From the NCBI GenBank assembly GCA_910577825.1, contig CAJTOK010000003.1:66157-130156 (forward strand): a stretch of 64,000 nt of DNA, in the 5' to 3' direction. Below, piece by piece: positions 52,998 to 62,350 of this stretch (the stretch's first letter is position 1; every line of letters starts with the position of its first letter). Below the pieces are notes generated by a model. The model saw only the letters and a list, made by a program, of their open reading frames with translations, was not told the DNA's origin and did no database searches. Source of the stretch: an uncultured Lachnospiraceae bacterium. GTDB lineage: Bacteria; Bacillota; Clostridia; Lachnospirales; Lachnospiraceae. Made by a program: the position numbers and the translations under genes.

Positions 52998-54803
52998 TTA
53001 TTTTAAAACAGTTAAAGCAAATTTAAACTTCTTTCCATTTTCATTACACTGGAATATAATAGTGGCTTTTGTATTTTTATTATTTTTTAGTCCAGTTGCA
53101 GTAATTTTAAATTTATTGCCAGAATTGCCACTTGGTACAACACTTATATAACTTTTTGAATTTGATGCAACAGTAGCAGTATATGTACAGTCATCAGTCT
53201 TTGTACTTGAAACAAATCCTGTCACACATACATCAAGGGTCTTGCCATTTTCAATTTTAGTATTGCTAAGTTTATTTCCCGAAGTGTTTTGTACCTCAAG
53301 TTTTTTAGGTGCTAACAGGACATTTACAGGGCAGCATTCGGATACGCCTTTGTCACCAGTATCAATAATCCAGAGATATACAAGACCTTTTTCCTTGCCA
53401 GCTGCTGTTACAGTAATTTGTCCGTTTTTAATTTTTGCTCTTGCTATCTTTGCAGCATCTCTATCTATAATTTTATTTTTAGTCACAACAGGCTTTGTAT
53501 TTGATTTGGTAATCCCCACAATAACCTTGCCAGCAGCAGGTTTTACAATGCCCTTGCTGTTTAAAGTATACTTATATGAAGCAAGGATATCTGTGTATGC
53601 AGTAAACTGTTTGTTAGTAGTTTTTGTAGTGCCTGTCTTAAAAGTTCCGCCATTGCCATAAATAATGATAGGAGAGCCAGATACAGGGCTGGTATAATTG
53701 TAATCATTAAACAGGCGTGTACAAGATGGGGCGGTAAAATTACCAGATGGTACAGGGGCTGGGTTTGTATTGTCATCTTGCACATAAATAATTGTAAAGT
53801 CCCTGGTTTTCCCATTATCATTTGTAGGAGATGAAAATTGGTATGTAGCAGGTTTTGTAATATCAGTTACTTTAAGTATCTTATTATTACTTGAAGTGGA
53901 TAATAATGTAATATTAGAAAGATTCTGTAAAACAAGATTATTATTGCTATAATTCAGCATCTTTGCATTTAATTCTAAATTATTATAAGTATTAGCATTA
54001 AGTTTTAATGTATTAACTTTAGTAGAACTACAGGATAAATGAGTTAATAATGGGTTTTTGCTTAAGTCCAGTTCAGTAATTTCTCCTTGTGATATTAGTG
54101 GGACGTTTACACGATGTTCAAAATAAGCACAACTAAACATACCTAGTTTTGGATTTTTAGTGACATCTATTTTTTTAAGTGGATTGTTGCCACAATTAAG
54201 ATTATATAATTCACTATTATTGCTTAAATCTAAATTTGTTATTTGGCAATCCTGGCAATCAATCATTATTAATTTGCTATTCTTACTTACATCTAATTCT
54301 GTTAAACTACTAAAACCACAAGCAAGCCTTTCAAGTTGGGTATTATGGGTTAAATCTAATTTTGATATAGGGTTGTTGCTACAGTGCAAATCAACTAAAG
54401 CGGTATTTTTACTTATATCTAGTTCTTCAATTTTATTGACATTGCATTCAAGATATGTAAGTTTGGTATTATGGCTGATATCTAATTTTGTTATATTGTT
54501 ATAGGTACAACTAAGTGTTGTCAAATCCTTAAAATGTTCTATACCTTTTAAATCAGATATTTTCATGCGTAATATATCTATTTTTTTTATATTATTGATT
54601 TCTGTATCAGATAATCTGCCATTTCCATCACTGTCAAAATGTTCAGAGATATAATTCCTGAAATTTTCATCTGGAAAGTTAGCTTCATCAATAGCCACTT
54701 CTGATGCCTGTACTGTTTTAACATTTGAAGTTCCTATAGTGTTAATAGCAGAAAAAGCTATGCAACATATTGTTCCTAGCAGTATTTTATGTTTTTTAAT
54801 CAT
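52998..54803 (-). CDS. Secreted leucine-rich-repeat protein 1
   Basis: Secreted protein of 601 residues. A signal peptide (1-32) is followed by a calcium-binding-like loop DSDGNGRLSDTE (about 57-68). About eight ~21-residue LRRs follow, of the form L-x-x-L-x-C-x-x-N-x-I-x-x-L-D-I-S-x-N, with a Cys in nearly every repeat. A C-terminal module of ~250 residues (two beta-rich parts) is nearly the same as in protein 2. There is no LPXTG or membrane anchor. It is transcribed after protein 2 with a 43-base gap holding GGAGGTAAAT. The ligand is unknown; LRR/EF-hand proteins of this kind are typical surface proteins of gut clostridia. Confidence 0.9.
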   Translation of the reverse strand: MIKKHKILLGTICCIAFSAINTIGTSNVKTVQASEVAIDEANFPDENFRNYISEHFDSDGNGRLSDTEINNIKKIDILRMKISDLKGIEHFKDLTTLSCTYNNITKLDISHNTKLTYLECNVNKIEELDISKNTALVDLHCSNNPISKLDLTHNTQLERLACGFSSLTELDVSKNSKLIMIDCQDCQITNLDLSNNSELYNLNCGNNPLKKIDVTKNPKLGMFSCAYFEHRVNVPLISQGEITELDLSKNPLLTHLSCSSTKVNTLKLNANTYNNLELNAKMLNYSNNNLVLQNLSNITLLSTSSNNKILKVTDITKPATYQFSSPTNDNGKTRDFTIIYVQDDNTNPAPVPSGNFTAPSCTRLFNDYNYTSPVSGSPIIIYGNGGTFKTGTTKTTNKQFTAYTDILASYKYTLNSKGIVKPAAGKVIVGITKSNTKPVVTKNKIIDRDAAKIARAKIKNGQITVTAAGKEKGLVYLWIIDTGDKGVSECCPVNVLLAPKKLEVQNTSGNKLSNTKIENGKTLDVCVTGFVSSTKTDDCTYTATVASNSKSYISVVPSGNSGNKFKITATGLKNNKNTKATIIFQCNENGKKFKFALTVLK

Positions 54804-54846
54804 AATATATTTACCTCCATTAATTTTAATTAATATTTAGTTTTAT

Positions 54847-57138
54847 TTATTGTGTAATAGTTAAAGCAAATTTAAGCTTCTTTCCATTTTCATTGCACTG
54901 GAATATAATAATAGCTTTTGTATTTTTATTATTTTTTAGTCCAGTTGCAGTAATTGTAAATTTATTACCAGAATTACCATTTGGTACAACACTTATATAA
55001 CTTTGTGAATTTGGTGCAACAGTAGCAGTATATGTACAGTCATCAGTCTTTGTGCTTGAAACAAAACCTGTCACACATACATCAAGGTTTTTGCCATTTT
55101 CAATTTTAGTATTTTTAAGCTTATTTCCCGAAGTATCCTGTACTTCCAGTTTCCTTGGGGCTAACAGGACATCTACAGGATAACATTCAGATACATCATT
55201 GTCACCAGTATCAATAATCCAGAGATATACAAGACCCTTTTCCTTGCCAGTGGCAGTTACAGTGATTTGCCCGTTTTTAATTTTTGCTCTTGCTATCTTT
55301 GCAACATCTCTATCTATAATTTTATTTTTAGTTACAACAGGCTTTGTATTTGATTTTGTAATCCCCACAATAACCTTGCTGGCAACAGGTTTTACAATAC
55401 CATTATTATTTAATGTATATTTGTATGAAGCAAGGATATCTGTATATGCAGTAAACTGTTTATTAGTAGTTTTTGAAGTACCTGTTTTAAAAGTGCCGCC
55501 ATTGCCATAAATTACAATAGGAGAGCTTGTAACAGGACTGGTATGGTCATGGTTATTGAATAAATGAGTTGAAAATGTTGGTTCTATTTCTGTTGTATTA
55601 TTACCATCTGTATAAATAATTGTCATATTAACTGGAATACCATTATTTATATCAGAAGAAGAATATTGGTATGTAGCAGGCTTGGTAATATCCATTACTT
55701 TAAGGTAATTATTATCTGCCATTATGTTAAATAGATTAGATAAAATGGCATGTTCTGAATGTAAATCCTCTGCATTTAAATCAAGATAGTAGTATGTTTT
55801 GAAGTTTAATTTTAATTCTTCAAGCTGGTTATTATGACATGCCAAAACCTCCATATGAGCACTATTGCTTAAATCCAGACTGGTTAGTTTATTATTAGAA
55901 CAATTTAGTGAACATAAAGAAGTTTTACTTAAATCCAGATTAGTTAGTTTATTATCAAAACAATTTAATGTCATTACAGAACTTATATTCTTTAAATCCA
56001 GATCAGTTAATTCATTACAATAACAGTCCAGTTCTTCTAAAAATTTTATACCGCCTAAATCAATACTAGTTAACTTGTTGTTAGAACAATCTAAAAAGTT
56101 CAAGATAATATTTTTGCTTAAGTCCAGGCTTGAGAGCTGGTTGTTAGAACAGTATAAAGAATCTAATACAATGTTTTTACTTAAATCTATATCTGTTAAT
56201 TGGTTATCATCAAATGCCAAATGATATAACATAGTGTTATTATATACATCTAAATTTATTAAGTAGTTATTACCACAACTTAGTGATTCCAACATAGTAT
56301 TGCTGCTTATGTTAAGATTAGTCAGCTGGTTATTCCAACAATATAAATCTATTAAAGAAGTATCACCATTTACATCAAGATTTTCCAGATTATTATTATA
56401 GCAATACACATATTTTAGAGCATTGTTATTGCTTAAATCCAGATTTGTTAATTCATTATGATCGCATTGCACATATTTTAGAGCACTGTCATTGCTTAAA
56501 TCCAGATTTGTTAATTCATTATAAGAGCAATTCACATGTTCTAGAACATTGTTATTGCTTAAATCCAGATTTGTTAATTTATTATCAGAGCAATCCACAT
56601 ATTCTAGAGCATTGTTATTGTTTAAATCCAAATTTGTTAATTTATTAAAAGAACAATACAAAGATTTCAAAGCGGTATTTTTTTTAAAATCTAAACTTGA
56701 TAATTCGTTACTGTTACAAATTAATTCTGTCAACAATATATTATTACTTGTATCAAGATTTGTTAATTTGTTGTAATTGCATTGTAATTTTTTTAAAAAT
56801 GTATTTTTGCTTATATCAAGATTTATCAATGTGTTACTGCTGCAATCCAGTTCAGTCAGTGCAGTAAAGTGTTCTAATCCATCTAAACTGGATATATTTT
56901 TGTTATTGACTTTTATATTAGTTGCCGCTTTTATTTCATCATCTGATAATTTACCATCAGAATCTAAATCAAAGTTTTCAATAACATAATTTCTAAAAAT
57001 ATAATCTGGAAAATTAGTTACATCAATAGCTACTTCTGCTGCCTGTACTGTTTTACTGTTTTGTAATCCTATAGTGCTAATGGCAGAAAATGCCATTCCA
57101 CATATTGCCCCTAATATTATTTTGTATTTTTTCTTCAT
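54847..57138 (-). CDS. Secreted leucine-rich-repeat protein 2
   Basis: Paralogue of protein 1 with 763 residues. It has a signal peptide (1-33) and the DLDSDGKLSDDE calcium-type loop. About seventeen LRRs of 21 residues follow, with the consensus L-x-x-L-x-C-x-x-N-x-L-T-x-L-D-L-S-x-N. The inner repeats are very alike at DNA level, pointing to recent 63-base unit expansion. The C-terminal module starting near FNNHDHTSPV is about 88 percent identical to that of protein 1 by eye. GAAAGGTGAAC precedes the ATG. No anchor motif is seen. Adhesion or ligand binding is a reasonable guess. Confidence 0.9.
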   Translation of the reverse strand: MKKKYKIILGAICGMAFSAISTIGLQNSKTVQAAEVAIDVTNFPDYIFRNYVIENFDLDSDGKLSDDEIKAATNIKVNNKNISSLDGLEHFTALTELDCSSNTLINLDISKNTFLKKLQCNYNKLTNLDTSNNILLTELICNSNELSSLDFKKNTALKSLYCSFNKLTNLDLNNNNALEYVDCSDNKLTNLDLSNNNVLEHVNCSYNELTNLDLSNDSALKYVQCDHNELTNLDLSNNNALKYVYCYNNNLENLDVNGDTSLIDLYCWNNQLTNLNISSNTMLESLSCGNNYLINLDVYNNTMLYHLAFDDNQLTDIDLSKNIVLDSLYCSNNQLSSLDLSKNIILNFLDCSNNKLTSIDLGGIKFLEELDCYCNELTDLDLKNISSVMTLNCFDNKLTNLDLSKTSLCSLNCSNNKLTSLDLSNSAHMEVLACHNNQLEELKLNFKTYYYLDLNAEDLHSEHAILSNLFNIMADNNYLKVMDITKPATYQYSSSDINNGIPVNMTIIYTDGNNTTEIEPTFSTHLFNNHDHTSPVTSSPIVIYGNGGTFKTGTSKTTNKQFTAYTDILASYKYTLNNNGIVKPVASKVIVGITKSNTKPVVTKNKIIDRDVAKIARAKIKNGQITVTATGKEKGLVYLWIIDTGDNDVSECYPVDVLLAPRKLEVQDTSGNKLKNTKIENGKNLDVCVTGFVSSTKTDDCTYTATVAPNSQSYISVVPNGNSGNKFTITATGLKNNKNTKAIIIFQCNENGKKLKFALTITQ

Positions 57139-57259
57139 ATAAGTTCACCTTTCTTTTTTAATACTATTGTTACAAAATATAATACTGTTTTTGTTTTAAA
57201 ACATATTTTGTGTATCACCTCTCTTATTTATGTATGTGCCAGTGTGTGTAGGTAAAATA

Positions 57260-60205
57260 TTATTGAAGAAGCTGCAATATTCCGTCCCTCATCTTGTTTG
57301 CCTGGGCAAGCATTGACTGGGCGGCTTGTGATAGTATATCTTCTAATGTAAAAGTAACCATTTCTTTTGCCATGTCTGCATCACGTATTTTGGATTCTGC
57401 TGACTGCAGGTTTTCTGATGTATTTGTATCAATGGAATACATATGTTCCATACGGTTTGTATATGCACCAAAAACACTACGCATATAACTTATTGTTTCT
57501 GAGGCTGTATCTGCATCAGAAATAAGTTTTTCTGAATTTTTCTGTGTTAAGGTATTGCCATTTCCTATGCCAAGTGTATATGTGGAAAAATTATCCCATT
57601 CCAGTATAATGCCCTGTCCTGTATTTGCCCCTGCCTGTATCCAGAATCCTTTTTCATCTTCTATATGGAAATCAAATGTTGAAACTGTAGCAGAATTAGG
57701 GTTTTCATCAGCATAGTAACCAACATATGAATAATCTTTTGAACTTAATGTAATTTCTGACTGGTCTGCAATGTTTTGCATTATTGTATCATAATATTCT
57801 TCCCATGATGCAGTAGTGTTAGTTATATTAATATTATACCTTGTTTTGCCATTCATTGATGTATCATTTGCATCATATAGAATAAGTTTCCCTTTATCAT
57901 CTTCTACATATATTCCATTAGAATCCTGTATTTTTTCTGCAAGAGGGTTTAAATCATCTTTTAAATTATAAACATACTGTAAATCAATCTTACCATTCCC
58001 TGCTGTACTGATATCAATAGTACATTTATCAATTTCATATGGCTTTGTATCAAATGAACCCAGAGCCCGTTTTCTGTTATCGCATACATAAAGTTTTGCA
58101 CCGTCTGTTGCATATTGCTGGAAATGGAAATCAAAACCGCTTTCATCTATTACATCTACTACAGCATTAACGAAATCAGTACCATTATTTATTCCCTTTT
58201 CAAGCATTTGTTTTAAGTCTATTTGTAATGTATAATTGCTATTTCCATCGTCGGACATTGTATAGCCAGTACCGTTTGATGCCACATTGTCAGTATTTCC
58301 ATAGACAAACATTATACTGTAGTGGTTTGAGCATGTGGCACAAGTGGAATTAAATCCCATTCCTAATAAATCATATAACTGGTAGTCTTTGCCAAGTCCT
58401 GAAAAATCCATTGTTGCTAAAGAATATGTTCCATTTAATTTTTGTGTGGTGTTCATTTTTGAACTGTCCAGTACAACCTGGCTGTTTGGTATAATGCTGC
58501 TTTTTCCTATTACATCTTCTAAAGCTGGATGTGTTGGATTTGCACTGCCTGATAATAATTTCTGGACTTGTCTTGCAATAAGGTAATTTTCATAAGGCTC
58601 TGCATTATTTTTTATTGTATCCATACTTGTTACTGAAACAGAATTTAAACTGGCAACAGTATTGCCATCTTTTTTAAAGTTAATATGGAATGAACCAGAA
58701 TCTTTGTCATACTCTAATTTTGTTTTTCCAAACTGGTCTTCTTTATTATCAAAATCACGTCCTAATGCAATTTCATCATATATTGAAATTCCACAAGAGG
58801 ATTGTTTTAGTATACCGCTTTCAACATTATTGCCCTTGGTAAATGTAAAGCCATATTCATCATTTGTACTTATATTCCTGTCATGGACAGCTGCATTGTT
58901 AATACCGTCAATTACAGATTCCATGCTTGTTTCATCAAGCAGTGTAAAGTTAAATTGTATATTGTAATTTGAATCATCTTTATCATCAGATTTATATACG
59001 TAACTATATACTTTAGTATCTGAAATATCATTTTTAGAATCCCATGATGTAATGCCAAGTTCTGCCCATGTTTTCTTGGAATTTTTAAATACAGCACCAT
59101 CTGAGCCGTCTTTATTGATATTGACAATCCATATTCCAGTATCATCTGCTTTCAGCCTTATATCTAAGTCTGTTTTATCTGCCATGTTCTGGGCAAATTC
59201 ATTAGTAATACGCAAGCGGCTTCCTGTATCTTTTATATCAACCGCTTGTGCTTTATAATATCCATTATATTCATTAATGTATTTTCTGGAATATTTTTTA
59301 TTACATGTGTTAATGCCGTTTTTAATAGTATCTAAAGAAGCAAAACCTTTTACATAAAAGCTTCCAACACCGTTTCCAATATTAAAATGGTAAAAACCTT
59401 CTTCACCAATATGGTTTAAGATAGTGTCATTATCTTCATTTAAAATATCTTCCCAGCCTATTTCCTGTCCTGCTATGCTAATTCCATTATCTGTTCCCTC
59501 AACAGGAAATGAAACTTTGATTTCTGGAGGTTTTGAACCATCTTTACATTCTATTTCCAGGCTGCATAATCCTGTATTGTATGTATAAGTACCAGCATTA
59601 AATACAGTATTTCCACTGGCATCTTTTTTAACCATGCCTGGATTAATTGCATTCCATGAAACACGTGTATCCTGTCCAAGGGGTGATGTTACTATAATCC
59701 CACCATATGAATCCGGGTCAGCCGGGCTGCCATTTGTAGCATCAAAAATTTGTACAGCATACACATCACCACTGAAATTGACTTCAAATGGAGATGCAAA
59801 AATATTGTATGTATTAAATTCTGTTTGTGCACTAATCCGGTTTATTTCTTTTTTCAATGCAATAATTTCTTCATTAATTGTAATTCTGTCAGCGGTTATA
59901 TATGTGTCATTAGCAGCCTGTACAGACAGTTCTTTAATGCGGCCCAGTACAGCATGTACTTCATGGAGTGCTCCTTCCGCAGTATTACAAAAACTGATTC
60001 CATCCTGTACATTTCTTGCACCTTGGTCCAGACCACGTATCTGTGCCCTCATTTTCTCAGAAATAGAAAGACCTGCTGCATCATCTGCTGCCCTGTTTAT
60101 CCTGTAACCAGAAGACAGGCGCTCTGTAGACCTTGCTTTGGATTTTTCATTAATATTTAACTGCCGGTTTGTAAACGCAGCTATCATATTTGACCTTATA
60201 ACCAT
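57260..60205 (-). CDS. Flagellin with very large variable domain (981 aa)
   Basis: Filament protein. The N-terminal D0/D1 domain (1-140) begins MVIRSNMIAAFTNRQLN and includes KSTERLSSGYRINRAADDAAGL-like sequence. The C-terminal D1/D0 domain (about 895-981) has NRMEHMYSIDTNTSENLQSAES and ends MLAQANKMRDGILQLLQ. Between them are about 750 residues of variable surface domain, against 0-300 in common flagellins. The insert has no HExxH motif, so it is not flagellinolysin. It has some cysteines (CATC). AGAAGGG precedes the ATG. No other flagellar structural genes are in the window. Confidence 0.93.
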   Translation of the reverse strand: MVIRSNMIAAFTNRQLNINEKSKARSTERLSSGYRINRAADDAAGLSISEKMRAQIRGLDQGARNVQDGISFCNTAEGALHEVHAVLGRIKELSVQAANDTYITADRITINEEIIALKKEINRISAQTEFNTYNIFASPFEVNFSGDVYAVQIFDATNGSPADPDSYGGIIVTSPLGQDTRVSWNAINPGMVKKDASGNTVFNAGTYTYNTGLCSLEIECKDGSKPPEIKVSFPVEGTDNGISIAGQEIGWEDILNEDNDTILNHIGEEGFYHFNIGNGVGSFYVKGFASLDTIKNGINTCNKKYSRKYINEYNGYYKAQAVDIKDTGSRLRITNEFAQNMADKTDLDIRLKADDTGIWIVNINKDGSDGAVFKNSKKTWAELGITSWDSKNDISDTKVYSYVYKSDDKDDSNYNIQFNFTLLDETSMESVIDGINNAAVHDRNISTNDEYGFTFTKGNNVESGILKQSSCGISIYDEIALGRDFDNKEDQFGKTKLEYDKDSGSFHINFKKDGNTVASLNSVSVTSMDTIKNNAEPYENYLIARQVQKLLSGSANPTHPALEDVIGKSSIIPNSQVVLDSSKMNTTQKLNGTYSLATMDFSGLGKDYQLYDLLGMGFNSTCATCSNHYSIMFVYGNTDNVASNGTGYTMSDDGNSNYTLQIDLKQMLEKGINNGTDFVNAVVDVIDESGFDFHFQQYATDGAKLYVCDNRKRALGSFDTKPYEIDKCTIDISTAGNGKIDLQYVYNLKDDLNPLAEKIQDSNGIYVEDDKGKLILYDANDTSMNGKTRYNINITNTTASWEEYYDTIMQNIADQSEITLSSKDYSYVGYYADENPNSATVSTFDFHIEDEKGFWIQAGANTGQGIILEWDNFSTYTLGIGNGNTLTQKNSEKLISDADTASETISYMRSVFGAYTNRMEHMYSIDTNTSENLQSAESKIRDADMAKEMVTFTLEDILSQAAQSMLAQANKMRDGILQLLQ

Positions 60206-60298
60206 AATATTCCCTTCTTCCCGCTTAATAATGTTTCTTTATATCCATATTATATATTTAATTCCCAGAATTGAAATAATACTATTATTCCTATATAT

Positions 60299-60338
60299 AC
60301 TAACACTAATACTATGGATTTTCAATACTAATACTAAT
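60299..60338. promoter_or_regulatory. ACTAATACTA repeats between flagellin and XRE genes
   Basis: ACTAACACTAATACTA (60299-60314) and ATACTAATACTAAT (60325-60338) are direct repeats with about 26-base spacing in the shared upstream region of the divergent genes, with a related ACTATTATT at 60281. They could be operators for the XRE protein or a flagellin regulator. Confidence 0.45.
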
Positions 60339-60430
60339 TTTTTTTGAAAAAATAACAGTATAGGTTGCTGTTTTTTCTATATAAAACCATAAATAATAAT
60401 TATACAAAAATTTTTAGAGAGGGGATTTGT

Positions 60431-60754
60431 ATGGGTATTGATTATGGAACTTTAGGAAGGAATATATATTTTTACCGTAAAAAAAAGATGCTTACGCAGG
60501 AGGAACTGGCGGAACAGACAGGTTTGTCTGTTGGTTTTATAAGCCAGCTTGAGCGTGGTATTACAAAGCCTAGCATTGATACGCTGTCGGATATATGTGA
60601 TTTTCTGGAATGCCATATTGGTGCGGTTTTAGATTATTCAGAAAAGGAAAATTCCCCGCTTTTCCTGGAATATATAGAATTATTCCAGTCTTTGCCAGAA
60701 AAGGAACAATATTTATTTTTTTGTATGCTGAAGGCATATAAAGAAAATCTTTAA
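60431..60754 (+). CDS. XRE-family transcriptional regulator
   Basis: DNA-binding protein of 107 residues. HTH_3 domain (about 8-62): LTQEELAEQTGLSVGFISQLERGITKPSIDTLSDIC is a textbook lambda-Cro-like helix-turn-helix. The C-terminal ~40 residues are helical. AGAGGGG lies before this ATG; an in-frame ATG 22 codons upstream lacks a site and adds an unrelated stretch. Divergent from the flagellin gene, so it may regulate it, itself, or the secreted protein downstream. Confidence 0.92.
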   Translation: MGIDYGTLGRNIYFYRKKKMLTQEELAEQTGLSVGFISQLERGITKPSIDTLSDICDFLECHIGAVLDYSEKENSPLFLEYIELFQSLPEKEQYLFFCMLKAYKENL

Positions 60755-60821
60755 TAGTTTTTAGTTATATTAGTAAATAAAAATTGTTTAAATTATTAAA
60801 TTTTGTAAAATTTGGTGCAAT

Positions 60822-60887
60822 ATGCCATAATTATTACATAATTTTGGTGTATCCTAATTTTCTATAAAATAGTAACATGCCATAATT
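60822..60887. repeat. ATGCCATAATT direct repeats upstream of secreted protein
   Basis: ATGCCATAATT occurs at 60822-60832 and 60877-60887 (55 bases apart), with TTTGGTG at 60811 and 60844. The 206-base gap before the secreted protein gene holds no other gene. Confidence 0.5.
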
Positions 60888-60960
60888 TTAAAATTTAACA
60901 GGCCCGGGACTGCCTGGAAGCAGGAAGTTCACTGGAGTTTACCTGACAGGGGGGATTTTT

Positions 60961-62325
60961 ATGAAGACAGGAAGAAAATTACAATGGGCAGCAGTTGCTG
61001 TTTGTGCAGCAGCAGCGTGGACATGGGCAGGGGCGGATGATGCAGCAGCTGCCATTACCGCTGGTGATATAGAAGCTAGTGGTACTGAACAGAAAATGTA
61101 TGTAAATGCCGGCCAGGACAAGGAACTTTTTTTCGGCACAGCAACAATGGGCAAAAAGACAGGCAAGGTAGTATTTAAAGTGTCTGCATGGAATCTTTAT
61201 GAACTTGGCAGCAGTACAAAGGCGGAAATTGATTTATCTAAATTAAGCAATGTAAAGGATAATTTCATAGCAGTTAAAACAGATGACATGGAAGTGCCAG
61301 TTATTGTCAGGATTCCTGCAACAGACAGGGTTTCTGTTGTTAAATATAATGGTGCTACACAGGAGCTTGACATTAAAACTGGTACTAACAAGTCAAGTGT
61401 AAAAGCTGCAAGTGCCTATGAGTGGAGGACAGTGTACAGCAGCTGGCAGACACCAGAAGCTTCACAGCAGCTTTCTGACGGCAAAGTGCCAGGGATATTC
61501 GGGGAATTCCAGTTCCAGGGTGCAACTTTATATGTAAGGACTCCAGGTGAAGCATTATCAAAAATCACTGAAACTGCAGATACTTCACTAAGCAATTCTT
61601 ATGATGCAAGTAATCCAGATAAGAAAGTAGCAGTGTATGATGCACCAAGGCTTCCAGGCAAGGAAACCAAATTAAATATTGCAAAACAGGCTAATGGCCC
61701 GTCAGTTTCTGTACAGTACAGTTCTGGCACGCTGACACTTCCAAAGCAGTCAGAATACCGTGTTGTAACAGTTTCAGGCAGTACTATATCAATACCTGGT
61801 GAGGTGGTTAAAAATACATCTGTTAAAAAGGGTGTTACAATAGATGAACTGTTACCAGGCAATATAGAAAGCGGAATACTGGAGGTACGCAAAGAACCCA
61901 ATAGTTCTAAGAAAAAGTGTGCTTCCAGATGGACACGTATCCCATTAGAGATGCCATCAGCCCTTGATGTTTCAGGAACTGACCAGGTGGGCAGCGGAGG
62001 CATTAAAAATGTAACAATAGCAGGTGAGGCTGGTGCTTCCGGGACAAAGCCTGTACTTGTAAAGGCAGAATATGTAAGCGGAAGTAAGGGGTATGATGTT
62101 GTTCTTACAAGCACAAGTGATGATATTTACAAGGTTGCAGTTATGGATAAGGAAGAAAAGCCGGCTGCTAATGCAAGTGCAAGGAAATTAAATGCAAAAT
62201 CATCATTAAGCCTCAGTAATTTAAAAAACGGCCAGGTTATTTATATCCGCCAGGAAGGCAGCAACAGGACAAAGACATGGGCTGGTGAGTATACAAAGTT
62301 TGGCACAGTTGATTTCCCAAAATAA
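60961..62325 (+). CDS. Secreted protein of unknown function
   Basis: Not recognised. It has 454 residues with a clear signal peptide: MKTGRKLQ, an Ala-rich core, then predicted cleavage near residue 31 (DDAAAA/ITAG). The mature part is beta-strand rich, without Trp-rich, LRR, Big_2 or S-layer-homology motifs that I can see. Ser, Thr, Lys and Gly dominate. Several segments follow a pattern of short strands ending in V-x-I-P, suggesting repeated small beta domains. GGGGGGA precedes the ATG. It has its own long upstream region and galE lies 25 bases downstream. A surface or matrix protein is plausible but not shown. Confidence 0.85.
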   Translation: MKTGRKLQWAAVAVCAAAAWTWAGADDAAAAITAGDIEASGTEQKMYVNAGQDKELFFGTATMGKKTGKVVFKVSAWNLYELGSSTKAEIDLSKLSNVKDNFIAVKTDDMEVPVIVRIPATDRVSVVKYNGATQELDIKTGTNKSSVKAASAYEWRTVYSSWQTPEASQQLSDGKVPGIFGEFQFQGATLYVRTPGEALSKITETADTSLSNSYDASNPDKKVAVYDAPRLPGKETKLNIAKQANGPSVSVQYSSGTLTLPKQSEYRVVTVSGSTISIPGEVVKNTSVKKGVTIDELLPGNIESGILEVRKEPNSSKKKCASRWTRIPLEMPSALDVSGTDQVGSGGIKNVTIAGEAGASGTKPVLVKAEYVSGSKGYDVVLTSTSDDIYKVAVMDKEEKPAANASARKLNAKSSLSLSNLKNGQVIYIRQEGSNRTKTWAGEYTKFGTVDFPK

Positions 62326-62350
62326 GAAAATATGGCAGAAAGGGATAATA

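Noticed and set aside
56445..56776. Plus-strand frames inside the LRR gene with repeated HILEHCHCLNP-like units
   Set aside because: They mirror the 63-base LRR repeats of the minus-strand gene.
52998..57138. Dockerin modules of a cellulosome in the LRR proteins
   Set aside because: Only one calcium-type loop is present per protein at the N-terminus, not the paired 22-residue repeats of dockerins.
57260..60205. Flagellinolysin (protease-bearing flagellin)
   Set aside because: The insert contains no HExxH zinc motif.
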